A stretch of DNA of 64,000 bases from Procambarus clarkii (GCF_040958095.1 NC_091209.1:13133424-13197423), one strand, 5' to 3'. Positions 12,330 to 23,822 are shown, numbered from the stretch's first letter. The notes: generated from the letters alone by a model not told the origin. Made by a program: numbers and translations.

Positions 12330-15300
12330 TACAAGTTTAGTTGGGGTGGGGTGAGGTCGCCCTGCAGTTCAGGGTCTATGATCCCCCAACTCCAGGGACC
12401 TGTAGGCTCTCCTCCCCTGACCCCATCATGGTGGGCTACCTGACGGAGTTCACCATGACCTGTGAGGGCTGGCAGGACGCCCAGGGCAGCCGGCTGTTGT
12501 ACCAGCTGTACTATACCGACGATGACAATGACGTCGCCAGCAGCGTCAAGCATCTCGCCTACAGCGGATACAACTCTAAGGCCGACGGCATCCTGTTCCC
12601 GCCTGGAGACCTCTGGGCCATTGTGCACGTGACGGATGACCTTCAGCTGACCACCATTGTACCCCTGGCCAAGCTGCACCTCGTCCCTCCCCCTAGCTAC
12701 CCTTTCATGAACATCGAGAGGGACATCAGGGGCATCCAGATTTCCGTAGATATCAAGGATTTGTATGCGAGCATTATCAAGGCCAGCCTTGTGGCGTTCG
12801 CCTTGGAGGGGCTGGATCAGTCTGCCAAGACTTACCAAGCGCGTCAGGAGCTGAAGCAGGCACTTCTGAATGAAATGTTGTAGCTGACGTCCACTACTCC
12901 AGATTACGCCATAGAAGAGATGGTGGCAGTTACAATTCAGTTGCTAAAAGCGCCTGTCAGTCATTCTGTGCAGAAAACAGCAGCTGACCTGCTTTAGACT
13001 CTAACGGGAAATTACCTGAACCTCAGCAGCAGCCCGGACATCGTGGTGACAGAGCCGCAGGTGGAAGACGTGGCTGCACACCTATTGCAGGTGTGGGGAA
13101 ACCTCCTGGCACACCTGCACGTCACAAACACCACTGATCTCAGTGTTCAGCTCGGCCAGCACATTGCAGATAAATTGCAGGCCTCGTTGAGCCTCGTCAG
13201 CACACTTGTGACGGCGACCCGACATTCTGGAAGGATGCTGAACCTGACAATACCTCATGTGATATTTTCTGCCTGGAAAATGCCGTCAGTTGCTACTAAA
13301 GGTGTCAACGTGGGCGGGGTTGAGGTGCTGGCCGCCCATATGTCCCACTAAACCTCCCAAACTGCCGCCTACACCACCCTCAACCCGCATGGATATCACC
13401 CGGGACAATACGTGTCTGGTTTCATCCAACATTTTATCTACCTCGGAGACAAAGCATCAAATCTCCCCGTATAGTATCGCTTCCGGGGGACAACCGCAGT
13501 AAACGATTCCTCCGTCTTCACGGTGACGGGAAACCTGTCGTGTGTGCAGGTCGCTCAAGCCTTCCCCAGGTGTGGATGGATGATCTTGGCCATAAATTCG
13601 GCCAGCTTCTCCCTGCGAGTACCCGGCCGTGGGACGGCTTACCTCACACTGTTCAGCTCCTCTGAGAATGTAACTGTAAATGGGACTGGAATACCAGGAG
13701 ACGTGCATCCACCCGTTCTATTAGTCACATTGGCAGATGACAACGCTGTTGGAGAGATCTGTCTTCCGTTCGGCGGGAAGCAACGATACGGAGACATCGA
13801 GGTCATGCCTGTACCCTCCGTAAACCTGACTGTGACAGGCCAACGGGCTTTTTTAGTGAGAAATTTGCGGGAAAAGGACAGAGAGGTGCGTCTGGAGGTG
13901 AGGTTGGCCTACACTAATCTGACCTTAGGTCGCCGAATGCTCTCTGTGCCATTAGATAAGTGTAATTAGTGCAACGCTACTAACTCCTCCGGTCTGCTAG
14001 TCGCCGTTGATGTGCGGCTGGATCATGCATCTGGTCGATGCGTCGTGTATGACCCGGTTGCTAGGAAATATACTCCAGCCTGTGCGACACTTCCCGACGT
14101 CAACGACATAATGTGCGCATGTGCAGGGCCGGGTTCGTACTCTGTCATAGCCGCACCTTCTATGAAGAGAGTTTTCGACGTTTTAAGCAAATTCCACTTT
14201 AACTCAATAGCAGCTTTAGCCGTGCTAGGGTTACTGCTCCTGTTGATATGCATTGCTGCACTCTTAGACTACTATGACCGGGGCAAATCGGCTCCATTGG
14301 AAGACCCCAAAAATAAACATAAATGTTTAGAAAGCCATGTATTCATATACACCTCATTGTTGAAATGCCGCCCAGGAACAAGTCTCAACTTCGTTGTAAA
14401 ATTATTCTATGGCAAAACTTGGGTAAAGCCAACCATTGTGAAAAACCCAGGCACTTCTTTCGGCCAGATGCTGCACGTTGCTGTGAGGACAAAGCGGCCG
14501 CCTGGGGGGCTTAAACTGGTGTCTGTGAATTAGCTAGGGGGCAGTTCCTGGCACGTTGACCGTATTGTGGTGAGAGACGTGCAGTCGCAGGAAGTTGTGC
14601 TCTTCGGGCCTCCGACACGTATCAGAAGTCACTGCGTGTTTCACAGGGTCTCCCAACTGAACCGTAATAACTGGCGTGAGAATATTTTTCAACAATTATT
14701 GCGTGAGGTGTTCTCCAGGTTCATTGGTGTCCTTATGATCTTTCCCATTAAGGTTAGAACGTTGAAATTCGACAGGACCCATGTTTACATCTTCGGTTTG
14801 GCCTTGTGGGCGCTAACGTGGACCCTATATTATCACGATGGAGATCTACCGCGCCTGCGGTCAGATGACTGCGCCCTGACAGCGGTCAAGGATCTACCGA
14901 TCTACGCCAAAGTCCTTTTGAACCTGGGCATAATCATGATCGCGATGTTCGTGTGTGAGTGGATGGTAAGTCGATCGCTTAAGCTACGTGAGAAGCGTGC
15001 TAAAGGCTCGTGGATACTTCCATTTTAGTGTCGTGTAGCAATTCGCTTGATGAGTCTGGTTGAAATAGGTTTCATCGTCTACCTGCTGACAATGGCGTAC
15101 TACTCTCCCTCTTACACCATCTTCGGCAGCCTGTGCACCGCCCTCATGTTGGGGTTCGTACTGTAGATCGCCTCAGTTGTTGTTGTAACCACAGTTATTG
15201 TCGTTGTGGCCGCTTGCTTGAACCATCCTTACTGGAAGAAAGGGTTTAAGGAGAGTCTTGTGAACCCCGAGGGTGTGAGAGTGTGCTGTCCCAATGCCAA

Positions 15301-15358
15301 TTGTCGTACGTACCCTGCCACACTCTCGCACCAATTTCAACACAGATGCTTCTTCTGA
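12330..15358 (+). pseudogene. Intronless polycystin-1/PKDREJ-like pseudogene
   Basis: One frame is readable for 3 kb. It opens with a REJ-like module (C.GW.D....LLYQLYY), then a helical extracellular stretch with several N-glycosylation sequons. A GPS-like Cys-rich segment follows (RCVVYD...ACATLPDVNDIMCACAGPGSYS, 14036-14140), then a TM helix (AALAVLGLLLLLICIAALLD), a PLAT domain (about 14325-14640; PGTSLNFVVKLFYG, SSWHVDRIVVRDVQS), and further TM segments (14785-14830, 14910-14960, 15060-15110, 15165-15215). Domain order matches the polycystin-1/PKDREJ family, which act as membrane receptors or channel partners. The frame has internal stops at 12881, 12995, 13349, 13472, 13967, 14531, 15026 and 15164 and a final TGA at 15356. 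I see no frameshift. Absence of introns suggests a retrocopy, but no poly-A tail or flanking duplication was found. The channel-proximal C-terminus is missing. Confidence 0.85.
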
Positions 15359-15599
15359 TTCTGGTTCAGTCGTCTCCCCCAACGCTAATATCTTTGCAAA
15401 CTGACGGTCTTCCATATTTTTATCTAGAAAAGAGAATATCTGTTCGAGGTTGGAGACCTATGGTATGCCTAATCGAACTTTGCAGGATGACCGGTGGTTA
15501 GGTTAGGGTCGAGCTCAGGCCATAATTTGCAATGGACGGCAAATTATATTATTTTCTAATCTTGCTAAATATCAGACTGCACCTTCACTAAGATTCATC

Positions 15600-15765
15600 C
15601 AAGATATAATATTTCTACATTTTTTATTTATTTATATATTATACAAGAAGGTACATTGAGTTTATGAGAGTACATAGCATTGATGTTTTTACATTCTTGT
15701 AAAGCCACTAACACGCATAGCGTTTCGGGCAGGTCCTTAATCTAACACATAGTTTTAAGTAGGTA
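15600..15765 (-). mobile_element. LINE 3'-UTR fragment, antisense
   Basis: On the minus strand it reads CCTGCCCGAAACGCTATGCG, then GTTAGTGGCTTTACAAGAAT, ending in an ATAAATAAATAA-like tail. This is a diverged relative of the 3' UTRs at 8304 and 18179, and another copy is at 21635-21755. Confidence 0.75.
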
Positions 15766-15929
15766 ATTTCTAGCGAAATTGAAAATTTTTTAACAGGTAC
15801 ATTGTAAGAAAATTTGACGAAGATTAGTAGGTACATTATAATAAATTTTGAGGATTATCAACAGGAACATTGCACCATAATTTGAGGATAATTTCAAGGT
15901 ATAAGTAGCAGGCATCCATCAGTCTCAGA

Positions 15930-16485
15930 GTAAAGTTAAAGCAGAATTCCATAAGTAGGACTGGTGGGCTGAACTAAGATGATTTACTAAGTGGATGGCA
16001 CCTATAGCTGATCCCTTCCTGTGATTGGCTGTTGTGTGAATGTCAACAAAGAGTTTCTACCAATGATATGCCATTGATTATGCACCCCATACCATCTTGT
16101 GGGCGGAGCTTGGAACCTCCTACCCGAGCACAACAACCCGCCTTATGGGTTGCTGTTTGGCTATTTATAGTGCGTTGGAAAAGCAACAGATGGCGTTAGT
16201 TGTATTTTGTAGGGTTATTTGTTATAAGTGTAATTTGATGTCAACAGATGGCGTAAGCTGTATCTTATGGCCACTGTTGACCAGCCAGTTGATAGTGTTC
16301 TCTTCTGCCGACAGATGGCATCAGCTGTATTATTATTATTTTAATAATATTATTGCATTAATAATTAATAATGTATTATTATTACTTTAAACACTGATCT
16401 ATACGTCTGGTAGCTTATAATAAGGTTTAATACCTTGCTGGTAGTAGGTAACTAGAATTCTGCAATTACTTTTTTTTATCTACTG
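15930..16485. repeat. Dispersed repeat, copy A (~560 bp)
   Basis: The block from AAAGTTAAAGCAGAA through GCAATTACTTTT is repeated at 17203-18445 in the same orientation. Shared landmarks include CCTGTGATTGGCTGTTGTGT, GTGGGCGGAGCT, GGCTATTTATAGTGCGTTGG (TATA-like) and several AACAGATGGCG words. No coding content; element class unresolved. A third partial match (CCTTCCTGTGATTGGCTGTC) is at about 16855. Confidence 0.8.
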
Positions 16486-17202
16486 TTGAGGACATGTAAG
16501 ACAAATGTAAGGTTTTAAGGCTAATTAACGAAGATAGTTACAGGATGCGAGCCAGATGGTGTTGAGATTGCAAAAGGGATTATGATAAGAACTTAAGCCA
16601 AAAAATCAATGCATAAATGTACGCAAATATGAGACTGGGATTTATTTCTCGAAAAGTTAGCAATAAAATACGCTTTCTAGTTCTTTATTTTTAAAAGTAA
16701 GACCAGGGATTCTGTCTAACGAAACTGCAAGCTAAAACACCGTTATCCTATAATGTTCATCTGTAGCTTGACCCTAAATACTCGTTTATTAAACGAATTT
16801 ATTGTTAGAGTTCATTAGGAATCAACTTTGTTGAAGCCAGAGGTTCCAACAAATACCTTCCTGTGATTGGCTGTCGTGGGGAATGCCATCGCTTATATGA
16901 ATAAAATGCAAAATAAGAAATACGTCCTTTTGCTCAATAACCTTGTTGTTGTTGTTGTTGTACAAAAGAACAACAATTTCTGTTTTATACAAGACAGAAA
17001 TTTCCATATAACTGAATAATGTAGACCAATAAGAGGGTGGAGGCATTGTATCGCCGATATTATTTGTGTGAGGCAACTCCCACTGATGACGTCACAAGTT
17101 AGGTAGCCAGCCCATGTTTCTGTAACACTCGTTACGTCCTGCAGTATTTAATTATCACTATATTAATGCTTTTAAATACTTAACATTTCACTTTTTAGGT
17201 AG
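16486..17202. other. Spacer between the two repeat copies
   Basis: AT-rich DNA with a short (GTT)n run at 16945-16960 and the partial repeat match at about 16855-16885. No gene or coding piece of a mobile element was seen. Confidence 0.5.
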
Positions 17203-18284
17203 ATTAAAGTTGAAGCAGAATGTCATAAGCAAGGACGGTGTGCTGAATAAAGATGATTTATTAAGTGGATGGAGCCTTTAGCTGATCCCTCCCTGTGATT
17301 GGCTGTTGTGTGAATGTCAACAAAGAATATCTACCAATGATATGCCATTTATTATGCACCCCATACCATCTGTGGGCGGAGCTAGGAACCTCCTACCCGA
17401 GCACAACAACCCACCTTATGGGTTGCTATTTGGCTATTTATAGTGCGTTGGAAAAAAACGAGATGGCGTTAGTTGTATTTTGCAGGGTAATTTGTTATAA
17501 GTGTAATTTGATGTCAACAGATGGCGTAAGCTGTATCTTATGGCCACTGTTGACCAGCCAGTTGATAGTGTTCTCTTCTGCCGACAGATGGCATCAGCTG
17601 TATTTGTATCAGCTACTCTGGCCCCAGACATCACTCGGTACCCTTACTCAAATCTCTGAATATGTTAGATATTAAGTCACTGCACATTCTCTCTTGTGTA
17701 TTATACATATATAAAACGCTGAACTGTAATGCCAATCCTGACCTCAAAAGCTTCATTGAAGGTTGTAACAGAACCCATGAGCACCACACCAGGAATAAAT
17801 ACAGTTTTGATATTCCTAGAGTACGACTTAATCAAACTAGAAATGCTCTACAAATCAAGGGACCCAGAATGTGGAATGACCTTCCCAACCATGTTAAAGA
17901 CTGTACCTCTCTCAACCAGTTTAAGATAAAAACTAAACACTACCTAATAAATTCCCTGTAACCCACCTCACTCCTTTATTGTCAACCCATGTCTGTTATT
18001 TTCTTTTATTATTATTATTTTTTTTTTTAATCAACACTGTTTGTCAACCTATTGTATTTGTGCTGCTTTTTCAGTCATGTTTCCCCTTTTTTTTTTATCT
18101 TTATTTGTATTTGTTTTCAACACTTTTTATTCTTTATGCTCAATTAGTATTAAGTTCTAGATATTAATGTTTTTCTTGCCCGAAACGCATTGCGTAATAG
18201 TGGCTTTAGGCATTGTATGTACTAGCTCTATCTATATATCAATCCATTAATGTAACATCACTTGTATGTATGTACCTTACCTGA

Positions 18285-18315
<31 letters not shown>

Positions 18316-18445
18316 ATTATTACTTCCGAATTCCCTTTAAACACTGATCTACAAATTCCTTTGGCTTATGATAAGGTTTTATACCATTTATGATAAGTAT
18401 TAGATAACTGGAGTTCCGCAATTACTTTTATTTATCAACTATTCA
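17203..18445. repeat. Dispersed repeat, copy B, split by a LINE insertion
   Basis: The first part (17203-17604) matches copy A from its start to CATCAGCTGTATT. The match resumes at about 18315-18445 (TTTAAACACTGATCTA, then TTATGATAAGGTTT). Between the halves sits the LINE at 17604-18310, so the repeat predates that LINE. Confidence 0.8.
17604..18310 (+). mobile_element. 5'-truncated LINE with RT C-terminus, 3' UTR and (ATTT)n tail
   Basis: The plus strand encodes an uninterrupted RT C-terminal piece (17662-17961) with IPRVRLNQTRNALQIKGPRM, then WNDLPNHVKDCTSLNQFKIK and KHYLINSL. This is the common end of CR1/Jockey-type reverse transcriptases. The 3' UTR contains GCCCGAAACGCATTGCGTAA and ends in TTACCTGAATAAACATATTT with ATTT repeats. 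It is inserted in dispersed repeat copy B. The clean end and intact terminal frame suggest it is fairly young. Confidence 0.88.
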
Positions 18446-18483
18446 GGATATCATCATATAACGTCTGGTTAGGACGTACTGCT

Positions 18484-18540
18484 CTCGATTAATGAAGATT
18501 AAGCCACCCAAGAGGTGGCACGGGCATGAATAGCCCGTAA
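18484..18540. repeat. Short dispersed repeat with inverted core
   Basis: Contains AAGCCACCCAAGAGGTGGCA followed by CGGGCATGAATAGCCCGTAA. The reverse complement of this sequence is at 42086-42130. Both halves can form small hairpins; probably a SINE head of another family. Confidence 0.6.
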
Positions 18541-18574
18541 ATACTGGTCTCGTAATATTATTCAGGGGGGGGGG

Positions 18575-18770
18575 TTGGAGGAACTATCAAGTGAAAGCGC
18601 CAGGCCATTACTACTATATAGCACTCGGAAGGGATCAGGATACGGATTTGGGATGGAACGGGGGAAAGGAATGGTGCCCAACCTCTTGGGTGGTCGGGGA
18701 TTGAACCGGGACCTGTAGGAAAGGAGACCGTCGCTCTACTGTCCAGCCCAAGTGGTTAAGGGTAATATTA
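18575..18770 (-). mobile_element. tRNA-derived SINE (second family), antisense
   Basis: Minus strand: CCACTTGGGCTGGACAGTAG, then AGCGACGGTCTC and a B box GGTTCAATCCCC. The body ends in GAGTGCTATATAGTAGTAAT. Related to the copy inside 1265-1676. Confidence 0.75.
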
Positions 18771-18964
18771 TTAAAACAACAATTTATGCATATAATAACA
18801 GCATTTCACACTAAAAATACTTGGATATATTGAAATTTGGTAGTGAATTCCAATCTAGGAATAGCCTTTGACTAAACTGGTACTTTTAATCATTTTTATG
18901 TACTTATATATATAATAATGATGCCGGAATATTGGCTTCGAGCTGCCACCTCCCTTAGTACACG

Positions 18965-18966
<2 letters not shown>

Positions 18967-19043
<77 letters not shown>
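18967..19043. repeat. (TA)n microsatellite, left of palindrome
   Basis: About 77 bp of pure TA repeat directly abutting the left arm of the palindrome at 19044-19356. Confidence 0.95.
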
Positions 19044-19050
<7 letters not shown>

Positions 19051-19356
19051 CTACATTTGAGTGAGGTGGGAAGGGTGATGTGGCATTACATTTGAGTGAG
19101 GTGGGAAGGATGATGTGGCATTAGAGGATATTAATAGGGTATTAAAAGTATCAACACAAGACAGAACACGAAACAATGGATATTGAATAGAAGTGTTCTA
19201 CAAACACTTCTATTCAATATCCATTGTTTCGTGTTCTGTCTTGTGTTGATACTTTTAATACCCTATTAATATCCTCTAATGCCACATCATCCTTCCCACC
19301 TCACTCAAATGTAATGCCACATCACCCTTCCCACCTCACTCAAATGTAGATATAAA
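19044..19356. repeat. Perfect palindrome, 154-bp arms, 5-bp loop
   Basis: Bases 19044-19197 are the exact reverse complement of 19203-19356 around the centre at 19200. Each arm holds two tandem copies of a CATTTGAGTGAGGTGGGAAG-type unit. Each also holds a piece of LINE sequence (ACAAGACAGAACACGAAACA) that matches, diverged, the LINE at about 20320-20390. (TA)n tracts flank both sides. Confidence 0.95.
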
Positions 19357-19385
19357 ATCAGGGAAACGCAAGTTCTAATCAGTTG

Positions 19386-19613
<228 letters not shown>

Positions 19614-20084
19614 ATATGTGTGTGTGTGTATGTGCAGAAATAATATTAATAAAACAATTAACATCGTGTAGTGTACTCTATATATCAAAATATATTACTT
19701 TGAAACCCCATATCATTCACTAAAAAAAATTGGGCTACTCTTATTCCAAATTCGCTACTTTTAGCGCGTCAACTCGCTACTTTCAGCAATTTAGATCTGG
19801 CAACCATGAACAACAACAACTTGGTGCTGTAAACAGTTTAGTTGTAATGTTGTACGCCTTCTGTGCTGAGATTGAGATGTTATAGGGGGAATCAACATGT
19901 AAGGAAGGTGGCTGTTGATGTATGGTGTCTCGCAATTTTTTTTTGTTTATCAGTTGTTGATTTAGGGGCGACTACGATGGTAGAAGTGAATGTCTGCACC
20001 TACTTCAAGAGAGGAAGCGTGTATACGTAGATACTTTAGATAGGTATCGAGATCTCCCCAGTGTTGAACTACCAACCTTTCCCA

Positions 20085-21185
20085 AGATAAGAACATAAGA
20101 ATAAAGGTAACTGCTGAAGGCCTATTGGCCCATACGAGGCAGCTCCTATTTATAAGCACCCCAATCCCACTCATATACATGTCCAAACTACGTTTGAAAC
20201 AATCAAGGGACCCCACCTCCACTACGTTACGCAGTAATTGGTTCTACAAAATCAATACCCCTATTACCGAACCAGTATTTACCCAGGTCTTTCCTAAATC
20301 TAAACTTATCCAATTTTACCCATTGTTTTGTGTTCTGTCATGTGTTGATAAAGTACTTGTAATACCCTAATAATATCCCATTTGTTATGTCCATTCATCC
20401 ACTTTCTCTACACCCCTAACAGGTCACCCCTAATTCTTTGCCTTTCAAGAGAATGTTTTTAAGCTTTATCAATCTTTCTTCATCTGACAGGTGTCTAATT
20501 TGGTGGACTAACTTTGTCGTCCTATGCTGGATGCCTTCTAGTGAATTTACTGGCATATCCATTTTATAGTACAGTGACCAAAATTGAACTGCATAATATG
20601 AATGGGGCCTAACCAGAACAAGATATAGCTGAAGAACAACACCAGGTGGCTTATTACTAACGCTTCAATTAATAAATCCTAGTGTCCTATTTGCCTTATT
20701 ACGAACATTTAAGGATTGATTTTTTTGGTTTTAAATTCTTACTAATGATTACTCTCAGATCCCTTTTGCAATCTAACTTTGCAATCTCAACACCATCTAG
20801 CTCATAACTTGTAACTACTCAGTATCATCATTACCTAGCCTCAAAACCTTATATTTGTCAGCATTAGACTGCATCTGCCAATCTTTTGATCATTTCAAAA
20901 CACTATTTAGATCGTCTTGAAGTGATAGTGAGTATTTTTCTGTTTATTTCCCTCCCAATTTTGGTATCATTTGCAAATTTGCAAGTATTGCAAATATAAT
21001 AGACGTTAAGCTAATTGGCCGATAGTTTGATGCAAGTGACATCTCCTTTCTTAAAAATTGGTACCACATTTGCAACTTCCACAACTCTGGCACCCTGCCT
21101 GACTAATATTTTATTAAATATTGTAGACAATGGTTCGCAAAGCTCCTTTTTGCATCCTCAATGCAGCCCACAACAGTTGTCTGTT
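20085..21185 (-). mobile_element. LINE reverse-transcriptase remnant with internal deletion
   Basis: Read on the minus strand from 21185: VVPIFKKGD and a diverged NYRPISLTSI (RT fingers), then at once FANDTKIGREIN, a decayed FADD catalytic motif. WQMQSNADKYKVLRLGND follows, then the thumb and C-terminus (YELDGVEI, LVRPHSYYAVQFWS, ATKLV...LSDEERL). About 100 residues between fingers and motif C are missing, and the frame is broken many times. The 3' end (20095-20160) matches the scrap at 4586-4664. Old, dead copy of a CR1/Jockey-like element. Confidence 0.85.
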
Positions 21186-21194
21186 TCCCATGTA

Positions 21195-21326
21195 CACATT
21201 TACTGCTAGGTGAATAGAACCATTAGGTGAAAGGAAATATGTCCAACCATTTCTGTCCCGCCTGGGAATTGAACCTGGAATCCTCGATTGGGAGTCGAGA
21301 ATGAAGCTAACTGTACTATGGAACCC
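21195..21326 (-). mobile_element. tRNA-derived SINE fragment (third family), antisense
   Basis: Minus strand carries GGTTCAATTCCCAGGCGGGA (B box and beyond), preceded by a tRNA-like stem with GACTCCCAATCGAGGATTCC. It ends in CACCTAGCAGTAAA. A longer copy is at 42655-42915. Confidence 0.75.
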
Positions 21327-21634
21327 TATTGTATTGGCTCCTAGGCCTATTTTTTTTTGTTATATTTTTTTTTAGATGGGTGAGGTGTTGATTCTTATGG
21401 ATACTGGTCCCTTCATATATAAGATGGTTGCTAATGGCTTTTTAACCCAACCCAGTGCAACATTATCTAACCTAACAACAGGGGCTGATCTCATTGAGAT
21501 TTTTAAAATACTGTACTGAACAAATTGGAAGATATTAATCCAGACCACCTCTTTAAAAGTGTAATGTGTGCACAGTGCATACAAGGGGCAACAGTTTAAT
21601 GCTTGTGATTAATTATGCCAATAATGACAACAAA

Positions 21635-21755
21635 TTTATGTATTTATTTGTGTGTGTATTTATTTAAAGAAGGTAAATTGGGTTTGTGAGTACATAACAT
21701 TGGCGTTCTTACATTTTTGCAAAGCCACTAACACACATAGGGTTTTGGGCAGAAT
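21635..21755 (-). mobile_element. LINE 3'-UTR fragment, antisense
   Basis: The plus strand has ATTTATTTAAAGAAGGTAAA, then CAAAGCCACTAACACACATA and GGTTTTGGGC. This is the reverse complement of a diverged copy of the 3' UTR seen at 15600-15765. Confidence 0.75.
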
Positions 21756-21809
21756 TTAAATCTCAAAACATCAGCAATAAAGGCAATATAAGGACAACAA
21801 AACATTCAT

Positions 21810-22125
21810 TATGCAGCACCCTCATCACAAGCAGAAGTTACCACGAGGCCACCAAGGCAAGATTTTATTAGGATCCTGTAGCACAAAAACCCAATAAAAC
21901 TTTCTTGACACAACCAAGCGACCCTGGGTTCAATCTCCTGGCAAGGCCGAAAACAATTGGCTGGGTTTTCTTTCACGTAATGTCTCTGTTCACCTAGCAG
22001 TACACAGAGGTACCCCCCAGGGTACACAGGTACCTGAGGATCCTGAGGAGGGTCAGTATTTAGCCTAGTGGGCCTTTACTAAACCTAAATACTGGCTTCC
22101 TGTCCCTGACAACAGGAATTATAAA
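21810..22125 (+). mobile_element. SINE-like repeat with B box
   Basis: Contains a B-box-like GGGTTCAATCTCC (about 21927), then a body with TTCTTTCACGTAATG and TTCACCTAGCAGTACACAG-type sequence shared with other SINEs here, ending in CCTAAATACTGGCTTCCTGT. Boundaries are uncertain. Confidence 0.6.
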
Positions 22126-22239
22126 CTGTACTCTGTAAAGTAATTATTTTGAGTTACTATTTGTGCAACATGTTGAAATTTACATGTGATTAATTAAATA
22201 CTGAACCAAGGAGGCATCAGTTAGTTTTTTTTAAATGTT

Positions 22240-23113
22240 GTTCAATGTCAACAAATCTTTTTTGACTAGTTGTATATGAAAAGGGCTGCAATTGTTCCAA
22301 GCTTCAGTATTGCAGCCTACATTGAAAGGTAATTTTTTTTTTTCAACGAATTTTACACATTTTCAGTAAGAATCTACAACCACAAGTTTCAAATGAAATT
22401 ATTTCTATGACACTCTTCTTTCACATTAGCATATAAATAAAGAATCTGATTCAGCAGATTTTCCAAAATATGGTTAGTTTTACTAATACAAATAGTCAAA
22501 GTTCCCCCCAAAAATTATGCAAATATATCATGTTTATTACTATTATAAAATCAATAAATGAACTTAGGAAAAAAAGCTTGAACCAGATTGTAAAAACATA
22601 AACTCTACTTATAAGGTGTAAGTTTTTATGTAAATTGAATAAAAAAATAAGTTATAAAAACGTTTATATTACTTGAAAATAAATAAGTAAAAAATAAAGT
22701 CTAAGGTGCTGCCTTCTGTGGCTGAGGTAGACATCAACCAATTTCCTCTAAAATTGGCACCCTTACAGATAGGCTTACGTGCAGTCAGGTGTATAAGTTT
22801 CATGCAAATCGTCCAATAAACAAATAAGAAAAAATGAAAAAAAAATCAATAATAATTTTTTTTTCATAATTTTTTGGGGATAAAACTAATTATTAAATAT
22901 TTTTATTATATGCTATTGTGATAGCTGAGAGTCATGGACACGATTTCAGTTGACATATGTGTTTGATGTTAATTTTTTACCATTTTGGAAAATTTTTGAC
23001 ACAATTCAATATTCTTTTCTTCCTTCCTATTTATGCTACGATGCTGAGACTTGGACCAGATGAAATCCTTTTCATATACAACTAGTCAAAAAAGTTTGAT
23101 TGAAATCGAACTA
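22240..23113. mobile_element. Terminal-inverted-repeat element (MITE-like), ~870 bp
   Basis: The left end (22240-22330) and right end (23021-23113) are inverted copies with a perfect core TTTTGACTAGTTGTATATGA plus AAAGG, and weaker matching on both sides (TCCAAG..TCAG.AT.G.AGC.TA). The AT-rich interior has no transposase frame. Outer limits and target duplication were not resolved. It lies about 200 bp upstream of the exon holding the large frame that starts at 23823. Confidence 0.65.
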
Positions 23114-23299
23114 GTTTTCATTTATTTCATATTTCTGGCATATTTGGTTGGAATGCCCCCCTTACCAAGGCCGTTAATCCTGTTGTCAAATGTACCTGTG
23201 ATTATTTGACTGTTATATTGTACTTGCAACTTGCCATTAATTAAGGCTAATGTGTTTAGATGTTGTTTTTTCTTGTCAACAACTTACTTTTTTTTCCAG

Positions 23300-23822
23300 A
23301 ACTTCTTTGTTGTGGAAGATCCAACAGTCCAGAAGCTGTTGACCAGTACCCTGCCACAACTATGTTAGTGGAAGACACATGAATTCACACCATTTTGAAA
23401 GAAGCCCTTCACTGTTTTAATTTTTAAGACATGGACAATGAATTTTCATCACTTAATTACATCAAGCAAAGGCAGTTATTGATTCTTAGAACTAGTGGAT
23501 TAATTAATCAAAAATATTTTGGATTTATGGGAAAATGATTTTGTCATTAAGCAGTTCTGAATGTGCATAAAAGTTCAGAGATTGTTGGTGAAAAGTGAGA
23601 CAATTGAAATTGGCAGAAGTGGAGTACAGTATTTGGATCATAAAGGTCATTACAGAGAAAAGCTGGGTGTCATGAAATATTGAGTCTCGGATTCATCTAG
23701 ATAGTTTATACAAAAAACTTTAAGTAATATATCTGATGTTTCAACAAGAAATGGTGATGAAGCCAAAGTAGAGAATTAACACTAATAAAGGATGTGGAAA
23801 GTCCATTAGCCAAGGTGTAGAA
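23300..23822 (+). promoter_or_regulatory. Predicted 5' UTR of the 1,776-aa gene, starting at a splice acceptor
   Basis: A long pyrimidine tract ending TTTTTCCAG at 23291-23299 looks like a strong splice acceptor. From there a short frame runs NFFVVEDPTVQKLLTSTLPQ-LC-stop, ending at 23368. Non-coding sequence continues to the ATG at 23823. The simplest reading is a 5' UTR exon with a short upstream frame. The alternative is the last coding exon of an unseen gene. Confidence 0.4.
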
